Origin: Acidobacteriota bacterium
GTDB lineage: Bacteria > Acidobacteriota > Terriglobia > Terriglobales > Acidobacteriaceae
Reading direction: 5' to 3'
NCBI GenBank assembly: GCA_003224995.1
Contig: QIAI01000351.1
Location: 1-6,618, forward strand
DNA: 6,618 bases
Shown piece after piece: positions 1 through 5,262 of the stretch (its first letter is position 1; each line of letters starts with the position of its first letter). A program made the position numbers and the translations under genes. Below the pieces are notes generated by a model. That model saw only the letters and a program-made list of their open reading frames with translations. It made no database searches and was not told where the DNA came from.

Positions 1-304
1 AGTCTTCGAAATTGGACGCAAGCGCGCGCTCGATGAAGTGAAAACCTGGTGCCCGGTTTACGTTTCGTTCGATATGGATGTGCTGGATCCCGCGTTCGCG
101 CCGGGCGTTTCGCACCGCGAGCCCGGAGGGATGTCGGTACGCGAGGTGCTGGAGCACCTGCATTCCATTACGGCGACCATCGTGGGTGCGGACCTGGTCG
201 AGTACAATCCGAGCCGCGATGTCTCCGATCTCACCGCTACGGTTGCGGGAAAAATTCTGAAGGAATTGCTGGGCAAGATGCTGATGGCCTGCAATTGTCC
301 GTGA
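1..304 (+). CDS. Arginase/agmatinase-family ureohydrolase, C-terminal part (5' truncated by window edge)
   Basis: Only the last 100 or so residues are in the window; the frame is open from base 2 to a TGA at 302-304. The ureohydrolase signature SFDMDVLDP (bases 65-91) supplies two of the aspartates that bind the paired manganese ions. It is followed by APGVSHREPGG (98-130) and by GADLVEYNPSRD (185-220), whose Glu (200-202) matches the conserved active-site glutamate near the C-terminus of the family. These enzymes hydrolyse a guanidino or formimino group: arginine, agmatine, guanidinobutyrate or formimidoylglutamate. The HREPGG stretch, in place of the TPVVGG common in textbook agmatinases, leaves the substrate open; formimidoylglutamase or agmatinase are both plausible. 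The substrate-selecting N-terminal half is outside the window. Family assignment is firm, exact substrate is not. It runs in the same direction as rpiA, but the 209-bp gap argues against tight coupling. Confidence 0.9.
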   Translation, partial: VFEIGRKRALDEVKTWCPVYVSFDMDVLDPAFAPGVSHREPGGMSVREVLEHLHSITATIVGADLVEYNPSRDVSDLTATVAGKILKELLGKMLMACNCP

Positions 305-354
305 GCTCGCGATCGCTGACAAATGTGGAGAGCGGAGATCTGACCTTATCTTAA

Positions 355-397
355 AACGCAGAGGGCGCGGAGAAGAGCCGCAGAGAACGCAGAGGGC
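355..397. repeat. Spaced 12-bp direct repeat
   Basis: AACGCAGAGGGC occurs exactly at 355-366 and again at 386-397, a period of 31 bp. A related partial copy, CCGCAGAG, lies at 378-385 between them. The block is purine-rich on the plus strand and sits in the gap between the ureohydrolase and rpiA. No coding function is visible; it looks like an intergenic low-complexity repeat. Confidence 0.6.
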
Positions 398-466
398 CCA
401 GGTTAGCGTGCAAAAGGCGCACGCGAACCTGAGGCGCCGGGCACTCGGTCTGCGCCCTATCCTCCT

Positions 467-490
467 CTATATCTCCATCTATATCTCCAT
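467..490. repeat. Perfect 12-bp tandem duplication upstream of rpiA
   Basis: CTATATCTCCAT occurs twice back to back, at 467-478 and 479-490, with no mismatch. It ends 23 bp before the rpiA ATG, so it lies in the 5' leader or promoter-proximal region. It is AT-richer than its surroundings. Copy number could change by slippage and alter the leader length. Confidence 0.75.
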
Positions 491-513
491 CGAAAATGAG
501 GCTTCGCTGAAAC

Positions 514-1194
514 ATGGCCAATGACGCGGAAAAAGAGCAAGCGGCGCGCGCCAGCCTGAAATACGTGCGGGATGGGCAGATCGTCGGCCTGGGGACGGGC
601 TCCACGGCGACGATTGCCATCCGGCTGTTGGGGGAACGGGTGCGCGCCGGGTTGAAGATTCGCGGGATCCCGACTTCGGTTGCGTCTCGTGACCTGGCGA
701 TGCAGTTGGGAATCCCGCTGATTACGTTTGAAGAAGCGCAGGAGATTGATGTCACGATCGACGGCGCCGACGAGTTCGATCCGGGGTTGAATCTCATCAA
801 GGGCGGCGGCGGGGCAATGCTGCGAGAAAAAATTGTGGCGTTTGCGACGAAGCAGGTGGTGATTGTTACGGATTCCTCGAAGCAGGTTCCGGTGCTGGGC
901 AGGTTCCCGGTGCCGGTGGAAGTGATTGGCTTCGCCGAGCCGCTGCTGGCCAAGAGAATTTCTGAGCTGGGCGCGAAGGTCGTGCGCCGCCTGGATAGTT
1001 CCGGCAAGCCGTACATCACGGACGAGAACCATCACATTCTCGATTGTCACTTCGGCCAGATTTCGGATCCAGCGGCGTTGGCGTGCACACTCAGCGAGAT
1101 GCCAGGCCTGGTGGAGCATGGGTTGTTTGTGGGAATGACGAGCGTGGTGGTGATGGCAAAAGCGGGTGAGGTGGTGGAGTTTCGGCGGGGGTAG
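514..1194 (+). CDS. rpiA: Ribose-5-phosphate isomerase A
   Basis: This cytoplasmic enzyme interconverts ribose-5-phosphate and ribulose-5-phosphate in the non-oxidative pentose phosphate pathway. The protein is 226 residues, close to the usual 215-230, and appears complete. Landmarks in order: GLGTGSTA phosphate-binding loop (residues 25-32); DGADEFD (83-89) with the two active-site aspartates D83 and D86; KGGGGA (96-101) with K96; E105 in REKI, matching the catalytic base Glu103 of E. coli RpiA; SKQ (122-124), whose Lys matches E. coli Lys121; PVPVEV (132-137); and EHGLF (201-205) near the end. The ATG at 514 gives the expected N-terminus. A weak Shine-Dalgarno TGAGG lies at 497-501, about 12 nt upstream, which is rather far. 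The leader carries a 12-bp tandem repeat. A hairpin with a T run follows the stop. No missing active-site residue was seen. Confidence 0.97.
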   Translation: MANDAEKEQAARASLKYVRDGQIVGLGTGSTATIAIRLLGERVRAGLKIRGIPTSVASRDLAMQLGIPLITFEEAQEIDVTIDGADEFDPGLNLIKGGGGAMLREKIVAFATKQVVIVTDSSKQVPVLGRFPVPVEVIGFAEPLLAKRISELGAKVVRRLDSSGKPYITDENHHILDCHFGQISDPAALACTLSEMPGLVEHGLFVGMTSVVVMAKAGEVVEFRRG

Positions 1195-1202
1195 GGTACG
1201 AT

Positions 1203-1222
1203 GCTGTCGCCCCTACGGGGCT
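1203..1222 (+). repeat. TGTC-hairpin element, copy 1
   Basis: GCTGTCGCCCCTACGGGGCT consists of a GCTGTC lead followed by a 5-bp GC stem, GCCCC/GGGGC, around a TAC loop. It matches 17 of 20 bases with the element at 2606-2625, and one stem pair differs by a compensatory change (C-G here, T-A there). It therefore looks like a member of an interspersed REP-like family rather than a unique terminator. Confidence 0.6.
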
Positions 1223-1225
1223 TTT
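1209..1225 (+). terminator. Possible rho-independent terminator after rpiA
   Basis: The stem GCCCC (1209-1213) and GGGGC (1217-1221), with a 3-nt loop, is followed directly by TTTT (1222-1225). It lies 14 bp after the rpiA stop and 12 bp before the stop of the convergent aminotransferase gene. The stem is short (5 bp) but all G-C. The same hairpin is part of a repeat family whose other copies lack the T run, so termination may be incidental. Confidence 0.4.
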
Positions 1226-1237
1226 GGCTTGTCGTAA

Positions 1238-2506
1238 TTAAGCCAGGATCTCTCGCAGTGCGGCCAGCAGGCGGTCGACTTCCTCCACCGTGTTGTAATG
1301 AAATAAGCCGATGCGCAGGAAGCCGCCGTCTTTTTCGACGTCGAGCTGCTCGGTCAGGTTCAGAGCGTAGTAGTTTCCGTCCCAGGTGAACAAGCCGCGG
1401 TCGCCGAGTTTGGTGGCCAATTCCAGAGGAGTGTGGCCCTGAGCACGCAGGGCGATAGTAGGACAACGCTCCGCAAATCGAGCCCGGTCGGTGATCCCAT
1501 ACACCTTGACTTGAGGCATGGTGCGTACCCCATTAAGCAATCTCTCGCAGAGACCGCGCTCGTACTTCACGATTTCTTCGTAGGCAGCCAGAATGGCTGC
1601 CCGGCGTGAGGCGACCGAGGATTTTACCTGGCGCCCGAGATCGGCAAGGTAGTCGACGCAGGCGGTGATCCCGGCAATGCACTCGTGATTCAGCGTTCCC
1701 CATTCCCAGCGATTGGGACTTTCGTTGGTATTGGCGCGCACTTTGTACGGAGTGAGCCGCGTCAGGTGTTCACGCTTGCCGTACAGCACGCCCATGTGTG
1801 GGCCGAAAAATTTATAGCTGGAGCAGACCAGGAAATCGCAATCCAGCGCGCGCACGTCGATGGGTCCATGCGGCGCGTAGTGCACGGCATCAATGTAGGC
1901 CAAAGCGCCTGCTGCGTGCGCCATGCGCACGATCTCTTTGACCGGGTTGATGGTTCCCACCGCGTTGGATGCGTAACCAACTGCCACCAGTTTAGTGCGG
2001 GAGTTTATCTTGCGCGCAAGGTCGTCCATATCGAGGGTGCAATCGGATTCGCGGAACGCGACCTTCTGGATAACGACACCCTTCTCCTCCAAAGCCTGCC
2101 AGGGAGCGAAGTTGGCATCGTGATCGAGCAAGGTCAGCACAATTTCGTCGCCGGGAGCAAGCTCCCGTCCGATGGCGCGGCTCATGGCAAAGGTGAGCGA
2201 GGTCATGTTGAAACCGAAGACCACCTCGTCCGCGTCGCAGCCGAAGAAATCGGCCATGGCTTTGCGGGCTTCGGCGATGGTCTGGTTGGTGCGCCGGCTG
2301 GTGAGATAGGCGCCGCAGGTGTTCGCGTTGGCGTGCTTCAGGTAACTGGCGATGGCGTCGATCACGCGCTGCGGAACTTGCGTTCCCCCCGGACCGTCGA
2401 GGTAGGCGGCGGAGAAGCCATTCACCTTTTCGGCGAAGGATGGAAATTGGGAGCGGATGGCGTGAAGGTCGAAAGCGGTGGTGAGTTCGTCTTGAGTGGT
2501 GGGCAT
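1238..2506 (-). CDS. PLP-dependent class V aminotransferase, cysteine-desulfurase-like (VC1184-type)
   Basis: The 422-residue protein has the class V aminotransferase (NifS/SufS/isopenicillin N epimerase) fold. Visible landmarks: YLDGPGGTQVP (35-45), typical of the VC1184-like subfamily; FGFNMTSLTFA (97-107), the cofactor phosphate loop; H129, which should stack on the PLP ring; D206 and H209 in IDAVHYAPHG; the Schiff-base lysine K232 in SSYKFFGPHMG; RWEWGT (266-271); and R398 in LRIGLFHYNT, matching the carboxylate-binding arginine near the SufS C-terminus. The loop that carries the catalytic cysteine in SufS reads GLFTWDGNYYAL (371-382), with no cysteine. True cysteine desulfurase activity is therefore doubtful and the substrate is unknown. 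The ATG at 2504-2506 has only a weak upstream AGG. No Fe-S assembly genes lie nearby, and the gene stands alone between two repeat-bearing gaps. Confidence 0.9.
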   Translation of the reverse strand: MPTTQDELTTAFDLHAIRSQFPSFAEKVNGFSAAYLDGPGGTQVPQRVIDAIASYLKHANANTCGAYLTSRRTNQTIAEARKAMADFFGCDADEVVFGFNMTSLTFAMSRAIGRELAPGDEIVLTLLDHDANFAPWQALEEKGVVIQKVAFRESDCTLDMDDLARKINSRTKLVAVGYASNAVGTINPVKEIVRMAHAAGALAYIDAVHYAPHGPIDVRALDCDFLVCSSYKFFGPHMGVLYGKREHLTRLTPYKVRANTNESPNRWEWGTLNHECIAGITACVDYLADLGRQVKSSVASRRAAILAAYEEIVKYERGLCERLLNGVRTMPQVKVYGITDRARFAERCPTIALRAQGHTPLELATKLGDRGLFTWDGNYYALNLTEQLDVEKDGGFLRIGLFHYNTVEEVDRLLAALREILA

Positions 2507-2576
2507 GGATGCCTGTTTGCAGAGGTTGTGAGTTGAGGGTGCGCTACGCTTCGAGTATTGAGCAAAACCGATTGCA

Positions 2577-2590
2577 CGGTAACGTTATCG
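2577..2590. promoter_or_regulatory. Operator-like palindrome upstream of the aminotransferase gene
   Basis: CGGTAACGTTATCG is a near-perfect 14-bp palindrome (core TAACGTTA, one G/T mismatch) centred on CG. This symmetry is typical of LacI/GalR-family operators. It lies about 70 bp upstream of the aminotransferase ATG. No regulator gene is in the window, so the role is speculative. Confidence 0.2.
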
Positions 2591-2605
2591 CCAAATTAGT
2601 TCGAG

Positions 2606-2625
2606 GCTGTCGCTCCTCCGGAGCT
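2606..2625 (+). repeat. TGTC-hairpin element, copy 2
   Basis: GCTGTCGCTCCTCCGGAGCT has the same lead, stem length and loop length as the element at 1203-1222. Three bases differ, and two of these form a T-A pair (2614/2622) where copy 1 has C-G. No T run follows. It opens a roughly 90-bp block of three hairpins downstream of the homoserine dehydrogenase gene. Confidence 0.6.
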
Positions 2626-2646
2626 GAGTCATCTTTGTTGCAGCCC

Positions 2647-2666
2647 CCCAGCGCTCACGCGCTGGG
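2647..2666. repeat. Strong REP-like hairpin
   Basis: CCCAGCGC (2647-2654) and GCGCTGGG (2659-2666) form a perfect 8-bp GC-rich stem with a TCAC loop. CTAATAAATGTC follows and leads into the third TGTC-hairpin. There is no T run on either strand, so it is more like a REP/BIME-type repetitive extragenic palindrome than an intrinsic terminator, although it could protect the 3' end of the homoserine dehydrogenase mRNA. Confidence 0.6.
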
Positions 2667-2674
2667 CTAATAAA

Positions 2675-2693
2675 TGTCGCCGGATCTCCGGCT
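2675..2693 (+). repeat. TGTC-hairpin element, copy 3 (diverged)
   Basis: TGTC (2675-2678, read TGTC after AA) is followed by the stem GCCGG/CCGGC (2679-2683, 2688-2692) around ATCT, then T. The layout of TGTC, a 5-bp stem beginning and ending in GC, and T matches the copies at 1203 and 2606, but the inner stem sequence is different. Confidence 0.45.
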
Positions 2694-2715
2694 CCGTCCT
2701 GATCGCTTTGCCGAG

Positions 2716-3738
2716 CTAGTCGCTGACCGCTCGAATGAAGTCTGCCAGCATGCCGTACGCGGTGGCGTACACTCCTGGGTTGTCTTCGGTGATGCAGAGC
2801 CCGGGAAAGATGTCGGTTTCAAAATACACGATTGACGATGTTCCCGCGACCCAAGCCAGCGGATCGTTTTGCGGGAGTCTTTCCGGCGCGACCCGTGCCA
2901 GCACACCGGCGGCAGTCCGCTGCGCGCTGCAGACCAGTTTATAGGGAGTGCCTGCAGCGTGGGCAGCACGGACCTGCTCGCCGCTCAATTTGCCGATACC
3001 TTCGCGCCGAACATCGGCAAGACGGATATTTTCGCCCATCAGCACGATGACGAGCGCGGCCACCTTCACAGCGGCGTCCCAGCCCTCGACGTCATGGCGA
3101 GGATCGGTTTCGGCGACACCGATTTCCTGGGCTCTTCGCACGGCCGCATCGAAGGGCATGCCTTCTTCCATGCAGCCGAGAATCACGTTGGTGGTCGAAT
3201 TGAGAACTCCGCGGAAGCCTTTCAGATGAATTGCGGGCAAGTTTTCCTGAAACATGGAGAAGATGGGAATGCCATCCATGACCGCCGATTCGAACAGGAA
3301 GCGCCGGCTACGTGCTGCCGCCAGTTGCCGCAGCTCATGGTAAGCGTGGACGACCGGTCCTTTATTCGCGGTGATGGCATGGGCACCGTGCTCGAGGGCG
3401 GCCCGGAGATGGTCGACCGCAGGCTGCCCGTCTTCGACGTTCAGCGAGGTAGCCTCAAACAGCACATCCGCACGGGCGGTGTGCAGCCATTCCCCGACAT
3501 TGCTGCTTCGGCTGGCAGCGGAGGGAAAGTCCGCGTTGGAAATTGTTTGGTCGCGTGTCAGCAAGGTCAGATCGAGACCGCTCGCGTCCGCAATCCAGCC
3601 CAAGCGCCGGGAAGCGAGGCCGGTGATTCGCCATGCAATGCCACGCGCTTCGAGGTCCTCTGTCTTTTGGACGAGGAGGTGCACCAGGGCCCGGTTTACA
3701 TTTCCGAAGCCCAACAGGCACAGATTGTAGGAGCGGAT
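2716..3738 (-). CDS. hom: Homoserine dehydrogenase, short form without ACT domain (apparent ATC start)
   Basis: Catalyses NAD(P)H-dependent reduction of aspartate semialdehyde to homoserine, the branch to threonine and methionine. From the start chosen here the protein is 340 residues. It has a Rossmann domain with LLGFGNVN (residues 8-15), then EATSLNVEDGQPA, then TANKGP with the conserved Lys at about 126. ESAVMDGIPI (150-159) and GVLNSTTN (177-184) follow, then DPRHDVEGWDAAVK (212-225), matching the acidic residues and Lys of the substrate site. There is no C-terminal ACT domain, so threonine feedback through ACT is not expected. The first ordinary start, TTG at 3712-3714, would remove the first beta strand (YNLCLL) of the nucleotide fold. 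GGAG at 3745-3748 sits 6 nt before an ATC codon (3736-3738) that gives IRSYNLCLLGFG, so I place the start there. It is probably cotranscribed with the gene ending at 3755. Confidence 0.9.
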   Translation of the reverse strand: MRSYNLCLLGFGNVNRALVHLLVQKTEDLEARGIAWRITGLASRRLGWIADASGLDLTLLTRDQTISNADFPSAASRSSNVGEWLHTARADVLFEATSLNVEDGQPAVDHLRAALEHGAHAITANKGPVVHAYHELRQLAAARSRRFLFESAVMDGIPIFSMFQENLPAIHLKGFRGVLNSTTNVILGCMEEGMPFDAAVRRAQEIGVAETDPRHDVEGWDAAVKVAALVIVLMGENIRLADVRREGIGKLSGEQVRAAHAAGTPYKLVCSAQRTAAGVLARVAPERLPQNDPLAWVAGTSSIVYFETDIFPGLCITEDNPGVYATAYGMLADFIRAVSD

Positions 3739-3744
3739 AGCTTT

Positions 3745-3748
3745 CTCC
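3745..3748 (-). promoter_or_regulatory. Ribosome binding site that decides the hom start
   Basis: On the minus strand GGAG is followed by the 6-nt spacer AAAGCT and then ATC CGC TCC TAC. It lies between the stop of the upstream flavoprotein gene and the homoserine dehydrogenase frame. The next standard start (TTG at 3714) is about 30 nt away, too far for this site to serve it. Confidence 0.5.
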
Positions 3749-3754
3749 AGGGAA

Positions 3755-4153
3755 CTAACCCATGGTGGTGGTGTGCTCGGGCTTTACCTTATAAAGCACA
3801 CGCACTTCGCCGGGCTGGCCATAGGGATACTTTTCGACGCCGAGATACTTCTTCGCCATCTTGTCGATATGTTCGTCGGCGCCCTGCTCGCTGATCTCAG
3901 CCACGCGACCGCGAATCTCGAGATAGCGATAGGGATTCTCGGGATCGCTGATGGCCAGCGACACACGCGGATCGCGGCGCACGTTGCGATCTTTCTGGCG
4001 GCCCTTGGCGGAGTTGAAAATAACGTGCTCGCCATCGTAATCGACCCAGACGGGCGTGACCTGCGGACGACCGTCCGGCATTAATGTTGCGAGATTGGCG
4101 AAGGCGCGTTTCTGAAACAGATCAGCGTACTTTTCGGGGATGGCACCGGCCAT
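3755..4153 (-). CDS. PPOX-class split-barrel flavoprotein, probably F420- or FMN-dependent (Rv1155-like)
   Basis: A 132-residue single-domain protein of the pyridoxamine 5'-phosphate oxidase-like split beta-barrel family. FANLATLMPDGRPQVTPVWVDYDGEHVIFNS (residues about 18-48) is the typical first half. KGRQKDRNVRRDPRVSLAI (about 50-68) holds the basic cofactor-phosphate-binding region, and NPYRYLEIRGRV (about 73-84) is the dimer and cofactor strand. KKYLGVEKYPYG near the C-terminus is typical of the probable F420-dependent subgroup named after Mycobacterium Rv1155. The substrate is unknown, and F420 versus FMN cannot be settled from sequence alone. The start is well supported: GAGGAGG at 4158-4164 lies 4 nt before the ATG. 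The stop (3755-3757) is about 16 nt before the homoserine dehydrogenase start, so the two probably share a transcript. Confidence 0.88.
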   Translation of the reverse strand: MAGAIPEKYADLFQKRAFANLATLMPDGRPQVTPVWVDYDGEHVIFNSAKGRQKDRNVRRDPRVSLAISDPENPYRYLEIRGRVAEISEQGADEHIDKMAKKYLGVEKYPYGQPGEVRVLYKVKPEHTTTMG

Positions 4154-4205
4154 GAGGCCTCCTCATTTGAAACCACGAAGTTCCTATGACAGCGGGTTGT
4201 GGGTG

Positions 4206-4211
4206 ATTATA
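4206..4211 (-). promoter_or_regulatory. Candidate -10 box for the flavoprotein-hom transcript
   Basis: The minus strand reads a perfect TATAAT here, which would give a 5' leader of about 45 nt before the ATG at 4153. No good -35 hexamer is seen 16-18 bp upstream. The same bases give a weaker plus-strand candidate, ATGACA (4186-4191) with TATAGC (4208-4213) at 16-bp spacing, which could serve the divergent SAM hydrolase gene. Confidence 0.35.
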
Positions 4212-4330
4212 GCTGTACAAAGCCATTGGGCGCAGTGCGGGAAGGGACGTTAGGATTTTCCTGGCACGTATGCGATGCTGTAAGGCTTCGCAACGCTACA
4301 GACGGACAGTTCAGGAGAAATGCCGCGCTC

Positions 4331-5195
4331 ATGATGCTAGTGAAAATGCTCCAAGGCAGAAGAAAAATGTTGGCGCTTGGGGCCCTGTTGGTTGCTCTGG
4401 GCTTGAGCGAGTTGGGATTTGCGCAAGCAGCGCAGAAGTATCCTCCGACGATTGTTTTTATGACGGACTTCGGTACGGTGGATGACTCGGTGCCGATCTG
4501 CAAGGGCGTGATGTATTCCATCCTGCCTGAAGTTCGGATTGTTGACCTGACACACCAGGTCACGCCTTTTTCCATTCTCGACGGTGCGCGTTATTTGTTT
4601 GGTGCGACCCCGTACTACCCGGCCGGGACGGTTTTTACATTTTGTTTTGCCGGACAATGGCCTGATTACGCTGGTCGCGGACCGCGACGGGCTTGCGGCG
4701 GCGCGGGAAATCACGAATCCGGCGTGGATGATCGGAAAAGCGCTTTCCTCGACCTTTCATGGGCGGGATATTTTTTCGCCGGCGGGCGCTCACCTGGCCC
4801 GCGGGGATGACTGGACGCAGGCGGGTCCGGCGCTTGATTTGAAGTCGCTGGTGCGACTCGATCTGCAAGCGCCGCGGACGGATGCGCAGGGACTGCACGG
4901 AGATGTGATCGCGACGGATGGGCCGTTCGGAAACCTGGTCACGAACGTGGACGCGGAAGAGTTCCTGAAACTAGGCTACCAGAGGGGGCAGACGGTCCCC
5001 ATGACGATTGGCGAGAAGACGATCGATTTGCCGTTCGTGAAGACTTTCAGCGATGTCCCACTCAAGAGCCCATTGATCTATATCGATTCGCGCGGACGTT
5101 TTGGGCTCGCGGTCAACCAGGGCAGCTTTGCGGCGGTTTACGGAATCAGGCCGCCGGCGAAGTTTACGATTCCAAGGAAAAACGAACACCCGTAA
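4331..5195 (+). pseudogene. Exported S-adenosylmethionine hydrolase (SAM hydroxide adenosyltransferase, DUF62), broken by internal deletion/frameshift
   Basis: Two adjacent frames encode the halves of one protein. The first half, from ATG 4331, has a signal peptide (basic QGRRK, hydrophobic core about residues 13-30, likely cleavage near FAQA). It continues with TIVFMTDFGTVDDSV, GVMYSILPEVRIVDLTHQVTPFSI and YYPAGTVF, ending near 4634. The second half, frame +1, picks up at about 4641 with FVLPDNGLITLV, then NPAWMIG, STFHGRDIFSPAGAHLARG, ATDGPFGNLVTNV, and stops at 5195. Intact family members carry roughly 20-25 residues between these blocks, including the invariant DPGVG motif; these are absent. 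The shift is consistent with loss of 3n+2 bases. The first frame runs out of phase to a stop at 4808-4810. The family hydrolyses SAM to adenosine and methionine. Both halves are otherwise well preserved, so the lesion is recent or an assembly error. AGGAG at 4313-4317 is the nearest ribosome site. Confidence 0.85.
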
Positions 5196-5262
5196 TCGGA
5201 GAAGGTTAAGCCGCACTTGGTGTTTCATCAATAATCAGGGCGGCCCTCGGCTGAGCTACGAG

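Noticed and set aside
309..316. GCGATCGC, the cyanobacterial HIP1 octamer
   Set aside because: I noticed only this one copy; HIP1 would be expected many times in a cyanobacterial window, and the genes do not suggest cyanobacteria.
351..1119. Two long minus-strand open frames opposite rpiA
   Set aside because: Arg/Pro/Ser-rich mirror translations with no motifs; RpiA on the plus strand is unambiguous.
1685..2536. A 283-codon plus-strand open frame opposite the aminotransferase
   Set aside because: Low-complexity Gly/Val/Ala-rich translation without motifs; the minus-strand gene has all the PLP landmarks.
2869..3894. A 341-codon open frame on the plus strand opposite homoserine dehydrogenase
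   Set aside because: It is antisense to a protein with clear family motifs, has no recognisable domain, and also runs over the opposite flavoprotein gene. Such mirror frames are common in GC-rich DNA.
4320..4334. AGGAG followed by ATG CCG CGC TCA TGA, a four-codon leader frame overlapping the SAM hydrolase start
   Set aside because: Spacing from AGGAG to this ATG is only about 2 nt and the peptide is 4 residues; more likely the AGGAG serves the ATGATG at 4331-4336.
4358..4372. Twin-arginine (Tat) signal at RRKML
   Set aside because: The position after RR does not fit the RRxFLK consensus and the hydrophobic core is strong; an ordinary Sec leader is the simpler reading.
5196..5262. Terminator between the convergent SAM hydrolase and PNP genes
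   Set aside because: Only a tight AGGG/CCCT pairing around 5240 is seen and no T run follows on either strand; not enough to call.
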